DNA of 64,000 nt from Flavobacterium sp. CBA20B-1. Its GTDB lineage: Bacteria; Bacteroidota; Bacteroidia; Flavobacteriales; Flavobacteriaceae. Of the stretch, positions 9,090-17,853 are shown in pieces. The first letter of the stretch is position 1, and each line of letters starts with the position of its first letter. The position numbers were made by a program, and so were the translations under genes. Under the pieces are notes generated by a model. The model was not told the origin of the DNA and ran no database searches. It saw only the letters and a program-made list of their open reading frames with translations. Location of the stretch: the NCBI RefSeq assembly GCF_028473145.1, contig NZ_CP092370.1, positions 682,001 to 746,000 of the forward strand, read 5' to 3'.

Positions 9090-10184
9090 CTATTTAAAAT
9101 AATTAAAATCGTACTTATTTTCAATATTCAAAAGCGTTTCATAAATGAGTTGAATAACATTTTCTACATCGTTTCTGTGTACCATTTCAACAGTTGTATG
9201 CATATACCTTAACGGTAATGAAATTAAAGCCGAGGCCACACCGCCATTGCTGTATGCAAACGCATCGGTGTCGGTTCCGGTAACGCGTGACGAAGCTGCA
9301 CGCTGAAACGGTATTTTATTCTTTTCTGCTGTGTCAATAATTAAATCGCGCAAATTATTCTGAACCGCGGGTGCATAAGTTATCACAGGACCAGCGCCAA
9401 TTTTGGTATCGCCCTCTACTTTTTTATCAATCATTGGGGTAGTGCTGTCATGACAAACATCGGTAACGATTGCAATATTTGGTTTAATGGTTTGCGTTAT
9501 CATTTCAGCGCCTCGCAAGCCCACTTCTTCCTGCACCGCATTGGTGATATATAAACCAAAAGGTAACTTTTTATTGTTTTCTTTTAATAATCGAGCCACT
9601 TCGGCAATCATAAAACCACCCATTCGGTTGTCTAACGCTCTACAAACAAACTTGTTGCCGTTTAATATCTCAAAAGTATCCGGATAAGTCACAATACAAC
9701 CTACATGAATACCCAAAGCTTCCACTTCGGCTTTTGATTCGCATCCGCAATCAATAAAGATGGTTTCAATTTTAGGCGTTGGTTCTTCTTTTCCAGTTCG
9801 CAAACGTGTGTGAATAGCAGGCCAACCAAAAACACCTTTCACAATTCCTTTATTTGTATGGATATGCACACGTTTTGAAGGAGCAATTACATGGTCGCTG
9901 CCACCGTTTCTAATCACATAAATCATTCCGTCGTCGGTAATATAGTTCACATACCACGATATTTCATCAGCATGCCCTTCAATCACCACTTTAAAATCGG
10001 CATCGGGGTTTATTACACCCACACATGTTCCATAAGTATCTGTAAAAATGGTATCTACATAAGGTTTTATGTAATCCATCCACAATTTTTGTCCTTCTTT
10101 TTCAACGCCGGTTGGCGAGGCGTTGTTTAAATATTTTTCTAAAAATGCTAAAGATTCGGTTTTTAGTACGGTTTTTGTTTCCAT
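9090..10184 (-). CDS. M42-family glutamyl aminopeptidase-like metallopeptidase
   Basis: A 364-residue cytoplasmic cocatalytic zinc aminopeptidase. Likely metal and catalytic residues sit in EGHADEIS (His), ALDNRMGG (Asp), VQEEVGLRG (Glu pair), VTDVCHD (Asp) and the late RYMHTTVE (His). M42 enzymes form large tetrahedral assemblies and trim short peptides. The motifs all survive, so it should be active. It converges with csbD and stands alone on its strand. Confidence 0.92.
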   Translation of the reverse strand: METKTVLKTESLAFLEKYLNNASPTGVEKEGQKLWMDYIKPYVDTIFTDTYGTCVGVINPDADFKVVIEGHADEISWYVNYITDDGMIYVIRNGGSDHVIAPSKRVHIHTNKGIVKGVFGWPAIHTRLRTGKEEPTPKIETIFIDCGCESKAEVEALGIHVGCIVTYPDTFEILNGNKFVCRALDNRMGGFMIAEVARLLKENNKKLPFGLYITNAVQEEVGLRGAEMITQTIKPNIAIVTDVCHDSTTPMIDKKVEGDTKIGAGPVITYAPAVQNNLRDLIIDTAEKNKIPFQRAASSRVTGTDTDAFAYSNGGVASALISLPLRYMHTTVEMVHRNDVENVIQLIYETLLNIENKYDFNYFK

Positions 10185-10256
10185 TATTTTTATATAATTT
10201 TAAACGAAAATAGTAATAATTTTGTTCTATATTTACCTTTAATTACACGAATTAAC

Positions 10257-10949
10257 ATGAGAAAAATTTTAATGTTGTTTTTTTCCTTTTTTGCCTTGCA
10301 AATGACTGCACAAGTTCATGATTGGGAAAAGTATGCCGACTCTCTAAGAACCAATGTTTTGGAGGATGGCGAGATTGAAAAAGAATTTCTTTTACCTGAA
10401 ATGCACATCAATTTTTCGAAAGAAGAATTAGAGCGCATCAAAATTCAAAGTATTTTAAGACGTCGCATTTTGCGCGTGTATCCGTATGCGGTTTTAACAA
10501 GTGAAAACTTAACCGTAATGAACGAGAATATGGCGAAAATGGAGAGTAATTCACAAAAAAGAAAATATTTAAAACGATCTGAGAAGTATTTAAAAGAGCA
10601 ATTTGAAGACCGATTAAAAAAATTGTCACGCAAAGATGGCCAAATTTTAGTAAAACTGATCAATCGCCAAACAAACAAAACTACTTTTGAATTGGTGAAA
10701 GATTTAAAAAGTGGATGGAGTGCTTTTTGGAGCAATCAAACGGCAAAACTTTTTGATATTCAGCTAAAAACAAAATATGATCCGGCTGAAGTTTTAGAAG
10801 ATTTTTATATCGAAACCATTATTAAAGAATTGGCTGCGGAAGGAAAAATTGACTACCAAAAAGCGGCACGCGATTTAAAAATGGAACAAGTGAAAGCCAA
10901 CTGGAAAAAAAAGTTGGGCGATTCTGGATATTATCCAAAAGAAGATTAA
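10257..10949 (+). CDS. DUF4294 family exported protein
   Basis: A 230-residue protein with a signal peptide (residues 1-18, ending LQMTAQ). The block LRRRILRVYPYAVLTSENLTVMNE and the later LKSGWSAFWSNQTAKLFDI are typical of DUF4294, a Bacteroidota-only family of unknown function. It lies 39 bases upstream of dnaX on the same strand, but dnaX has its own -7 box in between. Confidence 0.88.
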   Translation: MRKILMLFFSFFALQMTAQVHDWEKYADSLRTNVLEDGEIEKEFLLPEMHINFSKEELERIKIQSILRRRILRVYPYAVLTSENLTVMNENMAKMESNSQKRKYLKRSEKYLKEQFEDRLKKLSRKDGQILVKLINRQTNKTTFELVKDLKSGWSAFWSNQTAKLFDIQLKTKYDPAEVLEDFYIETIIKELAAEGKIDYQKAARDLKMEQVKANWKKKLGDSGYYPKED

Positions 10950-10963
10950 TCAAACATTTTTGA

Positions 10964-10971
10964 TATATTTG
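10964..10971 (+). promoter_or_regulatory. -7 box of dnaX
   Basis: TATATTTG, 17 bases before the dnaX ATG at 10989; no clear TTG -33 element. Confidence 0.6.
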
Positions 10972-10988
10972 CAGTAAGCATTTAATTC

Positions 10989-12071
10989 ATGGAACAATTT
11001 ATTGTATCGGCAAGAAAATACCGCCCGCAAACCTTTAAAGACGTTGTGGGGCAACAAACCATCACAAGTACATTGGTGAATGCCATTGAAAACAATCATT
11101 TGGCACAAGCACTGCTTTTTACCGGTCCGCGCGGAGTGGGAAAAACTACTTGTGCACGTATTTTAGCACGAAAAATCAATCAAATTGGTTATGATGATCC
11201 TAACGAAGATTTTGCTTTTAATGTGTTTGAATTAGATGCGGCTTCTAACAACTCGGTAGAGGATATTCGTAATCTGATTGATCAAGTGCGTATTCCTCCG
11301 CAAACCGGTATTTACAAAGTTTATATCATAGATGAGGTGCACATGCTTTCTCCAGCGGCTTTTAATGCATTTTTAAAAACGTTGGAAGAACCACCAAAAC
11401 ACGCCATTTTTATTTTGGCAACTACCGAAAAGCACAAGATTATTCCTACTATTTTATCTCGTTGTCAAATATTTGATTTTAAAAGAATTACAGTTAATGA
11501 TGCAAAGGAATACTTGAAGGGAGTAGCGACCAGCCAAAACATCTCCTTTGAAGAAGATGCTTTGCAAATTATTGCCCAAAAAGCAGATGGAGCCATGCGT
11601 GATGCACTTTCAATTTTTGACAGAGTGGTATCGTTTTGCGGAACCAATTTAACTCGCCAAGCAGTTGCAGAAAACTTAAATGTTTTAGATTACGACTATT
11701 ATTTGCGCGTTACCGACTTTATTCTGGCAAGCGATATTCCAAATTTGTTACTTACTTTTGATTCGGTTTTGGCAAAAGGTTTTGATGGCAATCATTTTGT
11801 ATCGGGCTTGGCAACTCATTTTAGAAACTTGTTGGTTTGTAAAAATCCACACACATTAAATTTACTTGATGTGAGCGATGAAAATAAAAAATTATTTTAT
11901 CAACAAGCAGAAAAATTCAATCAAGAAACCTTAATCGAAGCGATAAACATTGCCAATAGTTGCGATTTAAAATACAAAGCTTCGGCAAATCAACGTTTGC
12001 TGGTAGAGCTTTGTTTAATGCAATTGGCTACTTTAACACATCCTGAAAAAAAAAATTTAGTTCACACCTAA
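10989..12071 (+). CDS. dnaX: DNA polymerase III gamma/tau, in-frame (gamma-like) product
   Basis: Clamp-loader ATPase of the replisome. The 360-residue in-frame product holds the AAA+ module: Walker A GPRGVGKTT near residue 46, IIDEVHML Walker B near 115, and the SRC sensor motif at about 157-159. The lid and collar domain follow. The four zinc-binding Cys seen in E. coli DnaX are absent. The frame meets ten consecutive A at 12046-12055 and stops eight codons past the GAA that opens the run, at TAA 12069-12071. That is exactly where a short gamma form would end. The rest of the protein continues in the -1 frame to 12709. Confidence 0.93.
   Translation: MEQFIVSARKYRPQTFKDVVGQQTITSTLVNAIENNHLAQALLFTGPRGVGKTTCARILARKINQIGYDDPNEDFAFNVFELDAASNNSVEDIRNLIDQVRIPPQTGIYKVYIIDEVHMLSPAAFNAFLKTLEEPPKHAIFILATTEKHKIIPTILSRCQIFDFKRITVNDAKEYLKGVATSQNISFEEDALQIIAQKADGAMRDALSIFDRVVSFCGTNLTRQAVAENLNVLDYDYYLRVTDFILASDIPNLLLTFDSVLAKGFDGNHFVSGLATHFRNLLVCKNPHTLNLLDVSDENKKLFYQQAEKFNQETLIEAINIANSCDLKYKASANQRLLVELCLMQLATLTHPEKKNLVHT
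12046..12055 (+). promoter_or_regulatory. A10 slippery run inside dnaX
   Basis: Ten A residues preceded by G and followed by TTT. Frame analysis shows the upstream frame is 0 and the downstream coding frame is -1. An extra A in the mRNA (polymerase slippage, as in Thermus dnaX with its A9 run) or a ribosomal -1 shift (as in E. coli dnaX) would join them. No GC-rich stimulatory hairpin is visible downstream, which favours slippage. Confidence 0.7.
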
Positions 12072-12709
12072 TTCCAGCTTCTTTCTTTAAAAACGCATCA
12101 AAAAACCATACAATTGTTGTGGAAGATGCGAAAGTTGTGCGTGGTACCGAACCTAAAAAAGAGCCGGAAAAAACAGATAATAATACATCGCCAAAAGAAG
12201 AATTAGAAACTCAAAAAGTAATTATTTCTAAAGAAACAAACGAGTATCAAGTTTCGGCTTTATCATTAAAAAGTATTCGCAAGAAAAGAGAATTGGAAGC
12301 CTCGATTAATCCGGTTGCGATCAATCAAGAAGATTTACCAAAAGATTCGTTTACTTTTGAACAACTAAAGGAATATTGGGATTATTGCTCTAAACAATAT
12401 TACGCAACCGGTAGAATGTTGATGTCGAGCACTATGAATATGGCACAGCTTTCCTTAGACGATTGTTTGTTGACTGTTGAATTTCCAAACGAAGGAAGCA
12501 AACTGTCTTTTGAAGAAAACTTGTATGATTTAGTATCTTTCATTCATAAAAAATTGAATAATTATCATTTAAAAATAGAGGTGAAAGTGAATGAAAAAGC
12601 TGAAATTAAAAAAGCATACACCATAAATGACAAATTAGATTATCTAAAAGAACTGAATCCGGCGTTGGATGTCCTCATAAAAACATTCGATTTGGAAATA
12701 AAACCATAA
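12056..12709 (+). CDS. dnaX: dnaX tau-specific C-terminal part, read in the -1 frame
   Basis: This frame has no natural start of its own. After one extra A it reads KKKFSSHLIPASFF and on through a charged linker (EDAKVVRGTEPKKEP, then a Lys/Glu-rich stretch) to a folded C-terminal domain (FTFEQLKEYWDYCSKQYYA ... LSLDDCLLTVEFPN). That is the usual ending of flavobacterial DnaX, whose full length is close to 570 residues. A GTG at 12119 could be taken as a start, but it lies inside the linker. I therefore treat it as part of dnaX. A homopolymer sequencing error is the main alternative to programmed slippage. Confidence 0.8.
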   Translation, partial: FSSHLIPASFFKNASKNHTIVVEDAKVVRGTEPKKEPEKTDNNTSPKEELETQKVIISKETNEYQVSALSLKSIRKKRELEASINPVAINQEDLPKDSFTFEQLKEYWDYCSKQYYATGRMLMSSTMNMAQLSLDDCLLTVEFPNEGSKLSFEENLYDLVSFIHKKLNNYHLKIEVKVNEKAEIKKAYTINDKLDYLKELNPALDVLIKTFDLEIKP

Positions 12710-12740
12710 AAAAATGAAGACTTTTTAGTCTTCATTTTTT
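12709..12740. terminator. Bidirectional terminator after dnaX
   Basis: A perfect 14-base stem (12709-12722 and 12727-12740) with a TTTT loop, flanked by A on one side and T on the other. It works for dnaX and for the convergent 12725 gene, whose stop codon starts in the loop. Confidence 0.88.
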
Positions 12741-13033
12741 CTGTCATCGATTTCAATTTTTAATAAAATTTTTGCCACTTCATTTTCTGCAAAAGATAAA
12801 TTTCCAGCAACAAACACACCTCGTTCATTAGTTCTGGTGTTTTTAATACCATACACCGTAGATTCATCATCGGGATTGCTCATACCTTCGTATCGGTAAA
12901 TTTCAACAATCTCAAAATCATTGGGTTTCGCAAGGATTTTGCTTTCTTCCACATTAAAATCTGTAGTAAATCCTTTTTCTTTCAATTCGGTTAACGCTTT
13001 TTCAACAGTTGCGTAGTGATACATTTTCTTCAT
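12725..13033 (-). CDS. Small conserved flavobacterial protein of unknown function
   Basis: A 102-residue soluble protein. The pattern [41 protein letters not shown] and YGIK is shared by a flavobacterial family that I recall being labelled phosphoribosylpyrophosphate synthetase. It has none of that enzyme's domains, so the label should not be used. I place the start at ATG 13031-13033. The open frame extends to a TTG at 13058, but that codon touches a -7-like box (TATCTTAG, 13050-13057), so the extension is probably not translated. Confidence 0.75.
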   Translation of the reverse strand: MKKMYHYATVEKALTELKEKGFTTDFNVEESKILAKPNDFEIVEIYRYEGMSNPDDESTVYGIKNTRTNERGVFVAGNLSFAENEVAKILLKIEIDDRKNED

Positions 13034-13117
13034 AGTTTCTTTTTTATTTCTAAGATACAAAAAATAAATTAAACCAATTGTAAAAGTATTCTTAAAAAGT
13101 ATTACGAATATTGTTTG

Positions 13118-13125
13118 TACTTTTG
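13118..13125 (+). promoter_or_regulatory. -7 box of cvfB-like gene
   Basis: TACTTTTG, 15 bases before the ATG at 13141. Confidence 0.55.
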
Positions 13126-13140
13126 TAAAAATAAAATTTT

Positions 13141-13968
13141 ATGATAGCTATAGGTACCTTTAATAAATTAGAAATTGCTCGCCGCACAAACATTGGATTG
13201 TATTTAACCGATGGTTCACAAGATGTTTTATTACCCAAAAAATATTTACCAGAGCATTTTGAAATTGGCGACGAAATAGAAGTTTTTATCTATTTAGACC
13301 AAGAAGAACGCCCTGTAGCCACAACCATTGAACCATATATTTTTTTAAATGAATTTGCGCTTTTAAAGGTAAATTACATCAATCAATACGGTGCTTTTAT
13401 GGATTGGGGATTAGAAAAAGATTTGTTTGTGCCTTTTAGAGAGCAAGCACGCCCCATGACCGAAGGCAACTATTATATGATATATATGTATTTAGATGAA
13501 AAAACCAATCGATTGGTAGGTTCGTCTAAACTTAATCAATTTTTAAGCAACGATCCCATTACAGTGAAAGTGGGCGAGGAGGTTGACTTGATTGTATCAC
13601 ACATAACCGATGCCGGCATCAATATAATCATCAACGAAAAACACAAGGGATTGATGTATCAAAGCGAAGTTTTTGAAGATTTTAGAACCGGAGATCGTAT
13701 TATTGGTTACATTAAAAACATTCGCCCCGATGGAAAAATCGATGTTTCAAGAACCAAAATTGGTTTTGAAAAAGTATCAGATGCTGCATCCAAAATTTTA
13801 AATGAATTAGAAAAAAGCGGCGGATTTTTAGGTTTGAACGATAAAAGTCATCCCGATGAAATTAAAAGTGTGTTGGAGATGAGCAAAAAAACTTTCAAGC
13901 AAACTATTGGTGTGCTTTACAAAGAAAAGAAAATCATCATTAAAGAAGATGGTATTTATGAAGTATAA
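13141..13968 (+). CDS. cvfB: CvfB/YitL-type S1 RNA-binding protein
   Basis: A 275-residue cytoplasmic protein. It carries S1-like OB folds in tandem (residues 1-65; 70-130, with YINQYGAFMDWGLEKDLFVP; 145-205, with ITDAGINIIINEKHKGLMYQSE) and a C-terminal winged helix (SKKTFKQTIGVLYKEKKIIIKEDGIYEV). This order is that of CvfB, which binds RNA and affects virulence gene expression in Staphylococcus. The role here is inferred from the fold only. Confidence 0.88.
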   Translation: MIAIGTFNKLEIARRTNIGLYLTDGSQDVLLPKKYLPEHFEIGDEIEVFIYLDQEERPVATTIEPYIFLNEFALLKVNYINQYGAFMDWGLEKDLFVPFREQARPMTEGNYYMIYMYLDEKTNRLVGSSKLNQFLSNDPITVKVGEEVDLIVSHITDAGINIIINEKHKGLMYQSEVFEDFRTGDRIIGYIKNIRPDGKIDVSRTKIGFEKVSDAASKILNELEKSGGFLGLNDKSHPDEIKSVLEMSKKTFKQTIGVLYKEKKIIIKEDGIYEV

Positions 13969-14035
13969 TTGTTAAAAATTTTAAAACTTCAATAAAAAAT
14001 GCTAATTTTATAATACATCTTAAAAACTAAATAGT

Positions 14036-14407
14036 ATGAAAAAGATTTTACTTTTAGCATTTGTAGCGGCATCTTTCTTAGCGTGCAACAATAAAAAAGA
14101 GTGTGATGAACTAAAAGGTAGCTACAGCACCTTTGTTGAAGCCCGAAAAGAAATCACAAAAGCCAATTATCCCATAAAAAGAATGCAACTAACCCCTGAA
14201 AGTTCTTGGATTAAAAGAATTGAATATTACAGTTGCAACGAAGAAGATGGTTATTTAATTGTATATACTACTCGGTCTGAAGAATATATTCACGCACATG
14301 TACCATTTAAAATCTGGGAAGAATTATCCACATCATCATCAAAAGGATCGTACTATAATTCAAACCTTGTAAACAGATATCCGTTCAATTTAAAACCAGC
14401 ACAATAA
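14036..14407 (+). CDS. KTSC-domain lipoprotein
   Basis: A 123-residue predicted lipoprotein. The signal ends in the lipobox SFLAC, with Cys near residue 17. The mature part matches the KTSC domain: ESSWIKRIEYYSC, a beta hairpin with YTTRSEEYIHAHVPFKIWEEL, then SSKGSYYNSNLVNRYPF near the end. KTSC was named from the C-terminus of some lysyl-tRNA synthetases and has been guessed to bind RNA, which fits badly with export. The family match is from recalled motifs. Confidence 0.75.
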   Translation: MKKILLLAFVAASFLACNNKKECDELKGSYSTFVEARKEITKANYPIKRMQLTPESSWIKRIEYYSCNEEDGYLIVYTTRSEEYIHAHVPFKIWEELSTSSSKGSYYNSNLVNRYPFNLKPAQ

Positions 14408-14443
14408 AAATGGTACATTAGTTGTATAATATTAAAGCGAACA

Positions 14444-14473
14444 TTGTTATTCTATAATAATGCATTAATTTTG
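14444..14473 (+). promoter_or_regulatory. Full -33/-7 promoter of the 14492 gene
   Basis: TTG at 14444-14446, a 19-base spacer and TAATTTTG at 14466-14473: the best match to the Bacteroidota consensus in the window. It lies 18 bases before the ATG at 14492 and rules out the longer open frame beginning at 14444. Confidence 0.85.
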
Positions 14474-14491
14474 CACCTTAATACTATACAA

Positions 14492-15319
14492 ATGAAAAAA
14501 AACATCATTATACTTTTTGCTTTTCTGTGTTTTAATACATGGAACGCACAGGCACAGATTGAAGATACCGATTTAGAAGAAATGGTTATCGACAAGTTAT
14601 CTCGGGCAGGTATTATTGATATTATTAAAAAAGTACGCAACCAAATGTATAATAATTATTCGTATGATAATTACCAGTACTTTGTGTCGCACCAAGCAGC
14701 GATGAATGATAGTACAGAATTGCTTAAATCTGCTTTAATGTATGATGTTTCTATCAATTTAAAAAACAAAAAAATTAATAAAAGCGTTCTAAACCATCCA
14801 AAGAATGTTGTTTCTATGGATACCGTTTTTTTTGACCGATACAGTGGTAACGATTCGCCCATGTATTGGTTAACGGAAGTAGTAATCAGAAAATACGTGA
14901 ACATACCTGAATTAGACTTTTTTAATAATTTCAAAGATTATTCGTTTTCAAGATCTAGAACAAAATCTGGAGATTATATTATTGAATTTTATTCGGAACA
15001 GTTTTACGAAGGCTTTTTTCAATATGATACTAATTTTAACTTAAAACGTTTAGAATTTACTTTGATAAAACCTTATGTAATTGATCACAGCCAATCGAAA
15101 AACGGTAAATTTATGTTTGAAAAAAATTGGATTTACACCAAAGAAAAAGTGGCGATTACTGTAAAAACAAATGCCGAAGGAAAGAATTATGTAGATGAAT
15201 TAAAAGCCACAGAAGAAATTAAAGATTATAATTTTACCCGTTTTGACTCGCAAGGCGGTGTGGTGATAAAAGATATTGATTTAGATTTTAAATCAGATTT
15301 AATTTTTAAAAAGATGTAA
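14492..15319 (+). CDS. Exported protein of unknown function
   Basis: A 275-residue protein with a signal peptide (MKKNIIILFAFLCFNTWNAQAQ). I do not recognise the family. The mature part is rich in Asp, Asn, Tyr and Lys and alternates charged and aromatic residues, as in all-beta exported proteins of this phylum. The start is fixed by the strong promoter just upstream. It ends at a terminator shared with the convergent pheT. Confidence 0.8.
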   Translation: MKKNIIILFAFLCFNTWNAQAQIEDTDLEEMVIDKLSRAGIIDIIKKVRNQMYNNYSYDNYQYFVSHQAAMNDSTELLKSALMYDVSINLKNKKINKSVLNHPKNVVSMDTVFFDRYSGNDSPMYWLTEVVIRKYVNIPELDFFNNFKDYSFSRSRTKSGDYIIEFYSEQFYEGFFQYDTNFNLKRLEFTLIKPYVIDHSQSKNGKFMFEKNWIYTKEKVAITVKTNAEGKNYVDELKATEEIKDYNFTRFDSQGGVVIKDIDLDFKSDLIFKKM

Positions 15320-15353
15320 AAAAAAGGAGCTTAATTTAAAGCTCCTTTTTTTT
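15318..15353. terminator. Bidirectional terminator between the 14492 gene and pheT
   Basis: Stem core GGAGCTT (15326-15332) with AAGCTCC (15339-15345), extended by an A run before it and a T run after it. Confidence 0.88.
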
Positions 15354-17787
15354 ATCTTAATTCTGCACCTACTTCGCTTTGCAGTTGTTTTTGTACTTTC
15401 TGCATCACTTTGTCTATCTCGGCGTCGGTTAGGGTTTTATCTTTATCCTGCAATTTCATGCTGATTGCGTATGATTTTGTTCCTTCGGGTAATTTATCGC
15501 CTTGATACACATCAAATAAAGAGATGTCTAAAATTAAATTCTTATCGGCTAATTTTACCGTTTTGTAAATATCTGCAAACGAAACTTCGTTTTTAATCAA
15601 CAATGCCAAATCACGTTTTACAATCGGATATTTTGATAGTTCTGTAAACTTAATTTTGCTTGAAACCACATTCAAAATCGTACTCCAATTAAAATCGGCA
15701 TAAAAAACTTCTTGTTTGATATCAAAATGCTTTAAAATACTTTTCTTAACCGATCCAAATGAAACCACTAAACGGTCGCCCAAATAATAGGAAATGCTTT
15801 CAGAAAACTGCTCGCTTTCATTGGGTTTGGTAGCTACATTTTTCAATCCTAAACGCAGTAAAATGGCATCTACATATCCTTTAAACAAAAAGAAATCAGT
15901 ACTTGTAGTGGCAACATTCCAATTGGCTGCACTGGTGTTTCCCGTTACAAAAAGCGCTAAATGTTTGTATTCTTCGTAACCTGAAAGTGGTTTTGCATAG
16001 GTTTTACCGAATTCAAAAAGTTTTAAATCACTATTTTTTCGGTTGATGTTATAGGCTATCGCTTCTAATCCACCAAATAATAACGATTGTCGCATCACTG
16101 ATAAGTCTTGGCTCAATGGATTCACAATTGCTACTTGTTGGTTTCGGTTTTGCTCTGATATAAATTCAGAATAAGCTGTGCTGGTTAATGAGTTAGACAT
16201 GGCTTCATAGAAACCTTGGCTCACTAATTGGTTTGCCACAATATTTTGCACTTTATGGTCATCGGTTTTGCTGCCATAAGCAATAGTTGCATTGATTTTT
16301 GAACCAATTTTGATATTATTGAAGCCATATACACGCAGAATTTCTTCGACCACATCAATCTCACGTTGCACATCTACACGATAAGCCGGAATTGATAATC
16401 CTAAGCCTTTATCGGTAATATTGGTAATTTTTATGTCTAAAGAAACCAATATTTTCTTGATGGTTTCGTTTGGAATATTTTCACCTAAAATTTTGTTAAC
16501 ATTACTATAATTCAAGAAAACCGAAAAATCCTCTATTTTTTTTGCGTAAATATCGGTTATATCCGAAGTTATTTCTCCGTTTGCAATATCTGCAATTAAA
16601 ATAGCTGCGTGTTTTAATGCGTAATTAGTAATGTTTGGATCAATGCCGCGTTCAAATCGGAAAGAAGCATCTGTTGAAATTCCATGACGTTTGGCAGTTT
16701 TGCGAATACTCACTGGATTAAAATAGGCACTTTCTAAGAAAATAGCACTTGTATGTTCGCTTACACCCGAATGTAATCCACCCAACACACCAGCTAAACA
16801 CAACGGTTGGTTTTCATCACAAATAACGATATCGTCTTCATGCAAAATGCGTTCAACTCCGTCTAATGTGATGAATTTTGTGCCTGCTTCGGCATTTTTT
16901 ACAATGATTTTGTTTCCTTTAATACGTGCGGCATCAAATGCGTGTAAAGGTTGCCCCAATTCGTGCAAAACATAATTTGTAGCATCAACAATATTGTTTT
17001 TCGGAGTAATGCCAATAGCTTTCAGGGTATTTTGCAACCAAGCTGGCGATGGCTTCACTTCGATACCCGAAATGGTAACGCCCGCATAACGAGGTGCCAA
17101 TTTGCTGTCTTCAATTACAATGTCGTATCGAAGCGTACGTTTATCCACGTTGAATTTACTAACACTAGGAGTGATTAATTCGGAATAGCTGTTATTGGGT
17201 TTGTTTTGAATTAAACCGGCACGCAAATCTCGAGCCACACCTAAATGGCTCATTGCATCTGCACGGTTTGGCGTTAAACCAATTTCAAAAACAGTATCGG
17301 TATAAATTTCAAATATATCAGCTGCTGGCGTACCCGGTTTCAGTTTTTCGTCTAAAACCATAATACCTTCATGACTTTCGCCTATACCCAATTCGTCTTC
17401 GGCACAAATCATTCCAAAACTTTCTTCGCCGCGAATTTTACCTTTTTTAATTACAAATTCGTTTCCTTCTTTATCATATAATACCGTACCAATAGTGGCA
17501 ACTGGTACTTTTTGACCGGCTGCTACGTTAGGTGCCCCGCAAACTATTTGAACAGGTGGTTCACCATTGCCCAAATCTACTTTGGCAATACGAAGTTTAT
17601 CTGCATTGGCATGTTGTTCACATGTAAGTACATGCCCAACCACTACGCCTTTCAAACCGCCTTTTAAGCTTTCGTATGCATTAATACCTTCTACTTCTAG
17701 ACCTAAATTGGTAAGTATTTCGGCTGTTTCTTCAGGAGTAATTTCTAATTTAATGAATTGTTTTAACCAGTTATATGATATTTGCAT
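15352..17787 (-). CDS. pheT: Phenylalanine-tRNA ligase beta subunit
   Basis: The beta chain of the alpha2-beta2 enzyme that charges tRNA-Phe. From MQISYNWLKQFIKLE it is 811 residues. Domain order is a tRNA-binding EMAP-like OB fold (about 40-150, VVGHVLTCEQHANADKLRIAKVD), B3/B4 editing core (about 210-400), B5 domain, core domain and the C-terminal anticodon-binding fold (ELSKYPIVKRDLALLI). The open frame starts at a GTG at 17806 that sits in the -7 box, so I take ATG 17785-17787. The alpha subunit gene is not in the window. Confidence 0.96.
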   Translation of the reverse strand: MQISYNWLKQFIKLEITPEETAEILTNLGLEVEGINAYESLKGGLKGVVVGHVLTCEQHANADKLRIAKVDLGNGEPPVQIVCGAPNVAAGQKVPVATIGTVLYDKEGNEFVIKKGKIRGEESFGMICAEDELGIGESHEGIMVLDEKLKPGTPAADIFEIYTDTVFEIGLTPNRADAMSHLGVARDLRAGLIQNKPNNSYSELITPSVSKFNVDKRTLRYDIVIEDSKLAPRYAGVTISGIEVKPSPAWLQNTLKAIGITPKNNIVDATNYVLHELGQPLHAFDAARIKGNKIIVKNAEAGTKFITLDGVERILHEDDIVICDENQPLCLAGVLGGLHSGVSEHTSAIFLESAYFNPVSIRKTAKRHGISTDASFRFERGIDPNITNYALKHAAILIADIANGEITSDITDIYAKKIEDFSVFLNYSNVNKILGENIPNETIKKILVSLDIKITNITDKGLGLSIPAYRVDVQREIDVVEEILRVYGFNNIKIGSKINATIAYGSKTDDHKVQNIVANQLVSQGFYEAMSNSLTSTAYSEFISEQNRNQQVAIVNPLSQDLSVMRQSLLFGGLEAIAYNINRKNSDLKLFEFGKTYAKPLSGYEEYKHLALFVTGNTSAANWNVATTSTDFFLFKGYVDAILLRLGLKNVATKPNESEQFSESISYYLGDRLVVSFGSVKKSILKHFDIKQEVFYADFNWSTILNVVSSKIKFTELSKYPIVKRDLALLIKNEVSFADIYKTVKLADKNLILDISLFDVYQGDKLPEGTKSYAISMKLQDKDKTLTDAEIDKVMQKVQKQLQSEVGAELR

Positions 17788-17807
17788 TGGTTTGTTGTTT
17801 AAAAGCA

Positions 17808-17815
17808 CAAATATA
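17808..17815 (-). promoter_or_regulatory. -7 box of pheT
   Basis: The minus strand reads TATATTTG, 20 bases before the ATG at 17787; it decides the start of pheT. Confidence 0.7.
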
Positions 17816-17853
17816 CAGATTGCTGTACGTTTGAAGAAATTATTTGTTTTATA

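Noticed and set aside
12119..12709. An independent gene downstream of dnaX starting at GTG 12119
   Set aside because: The GTG is inside the tau linker, the reading frame is the -1 continuation of dnaX, and the protein ending is typical of DnaX.
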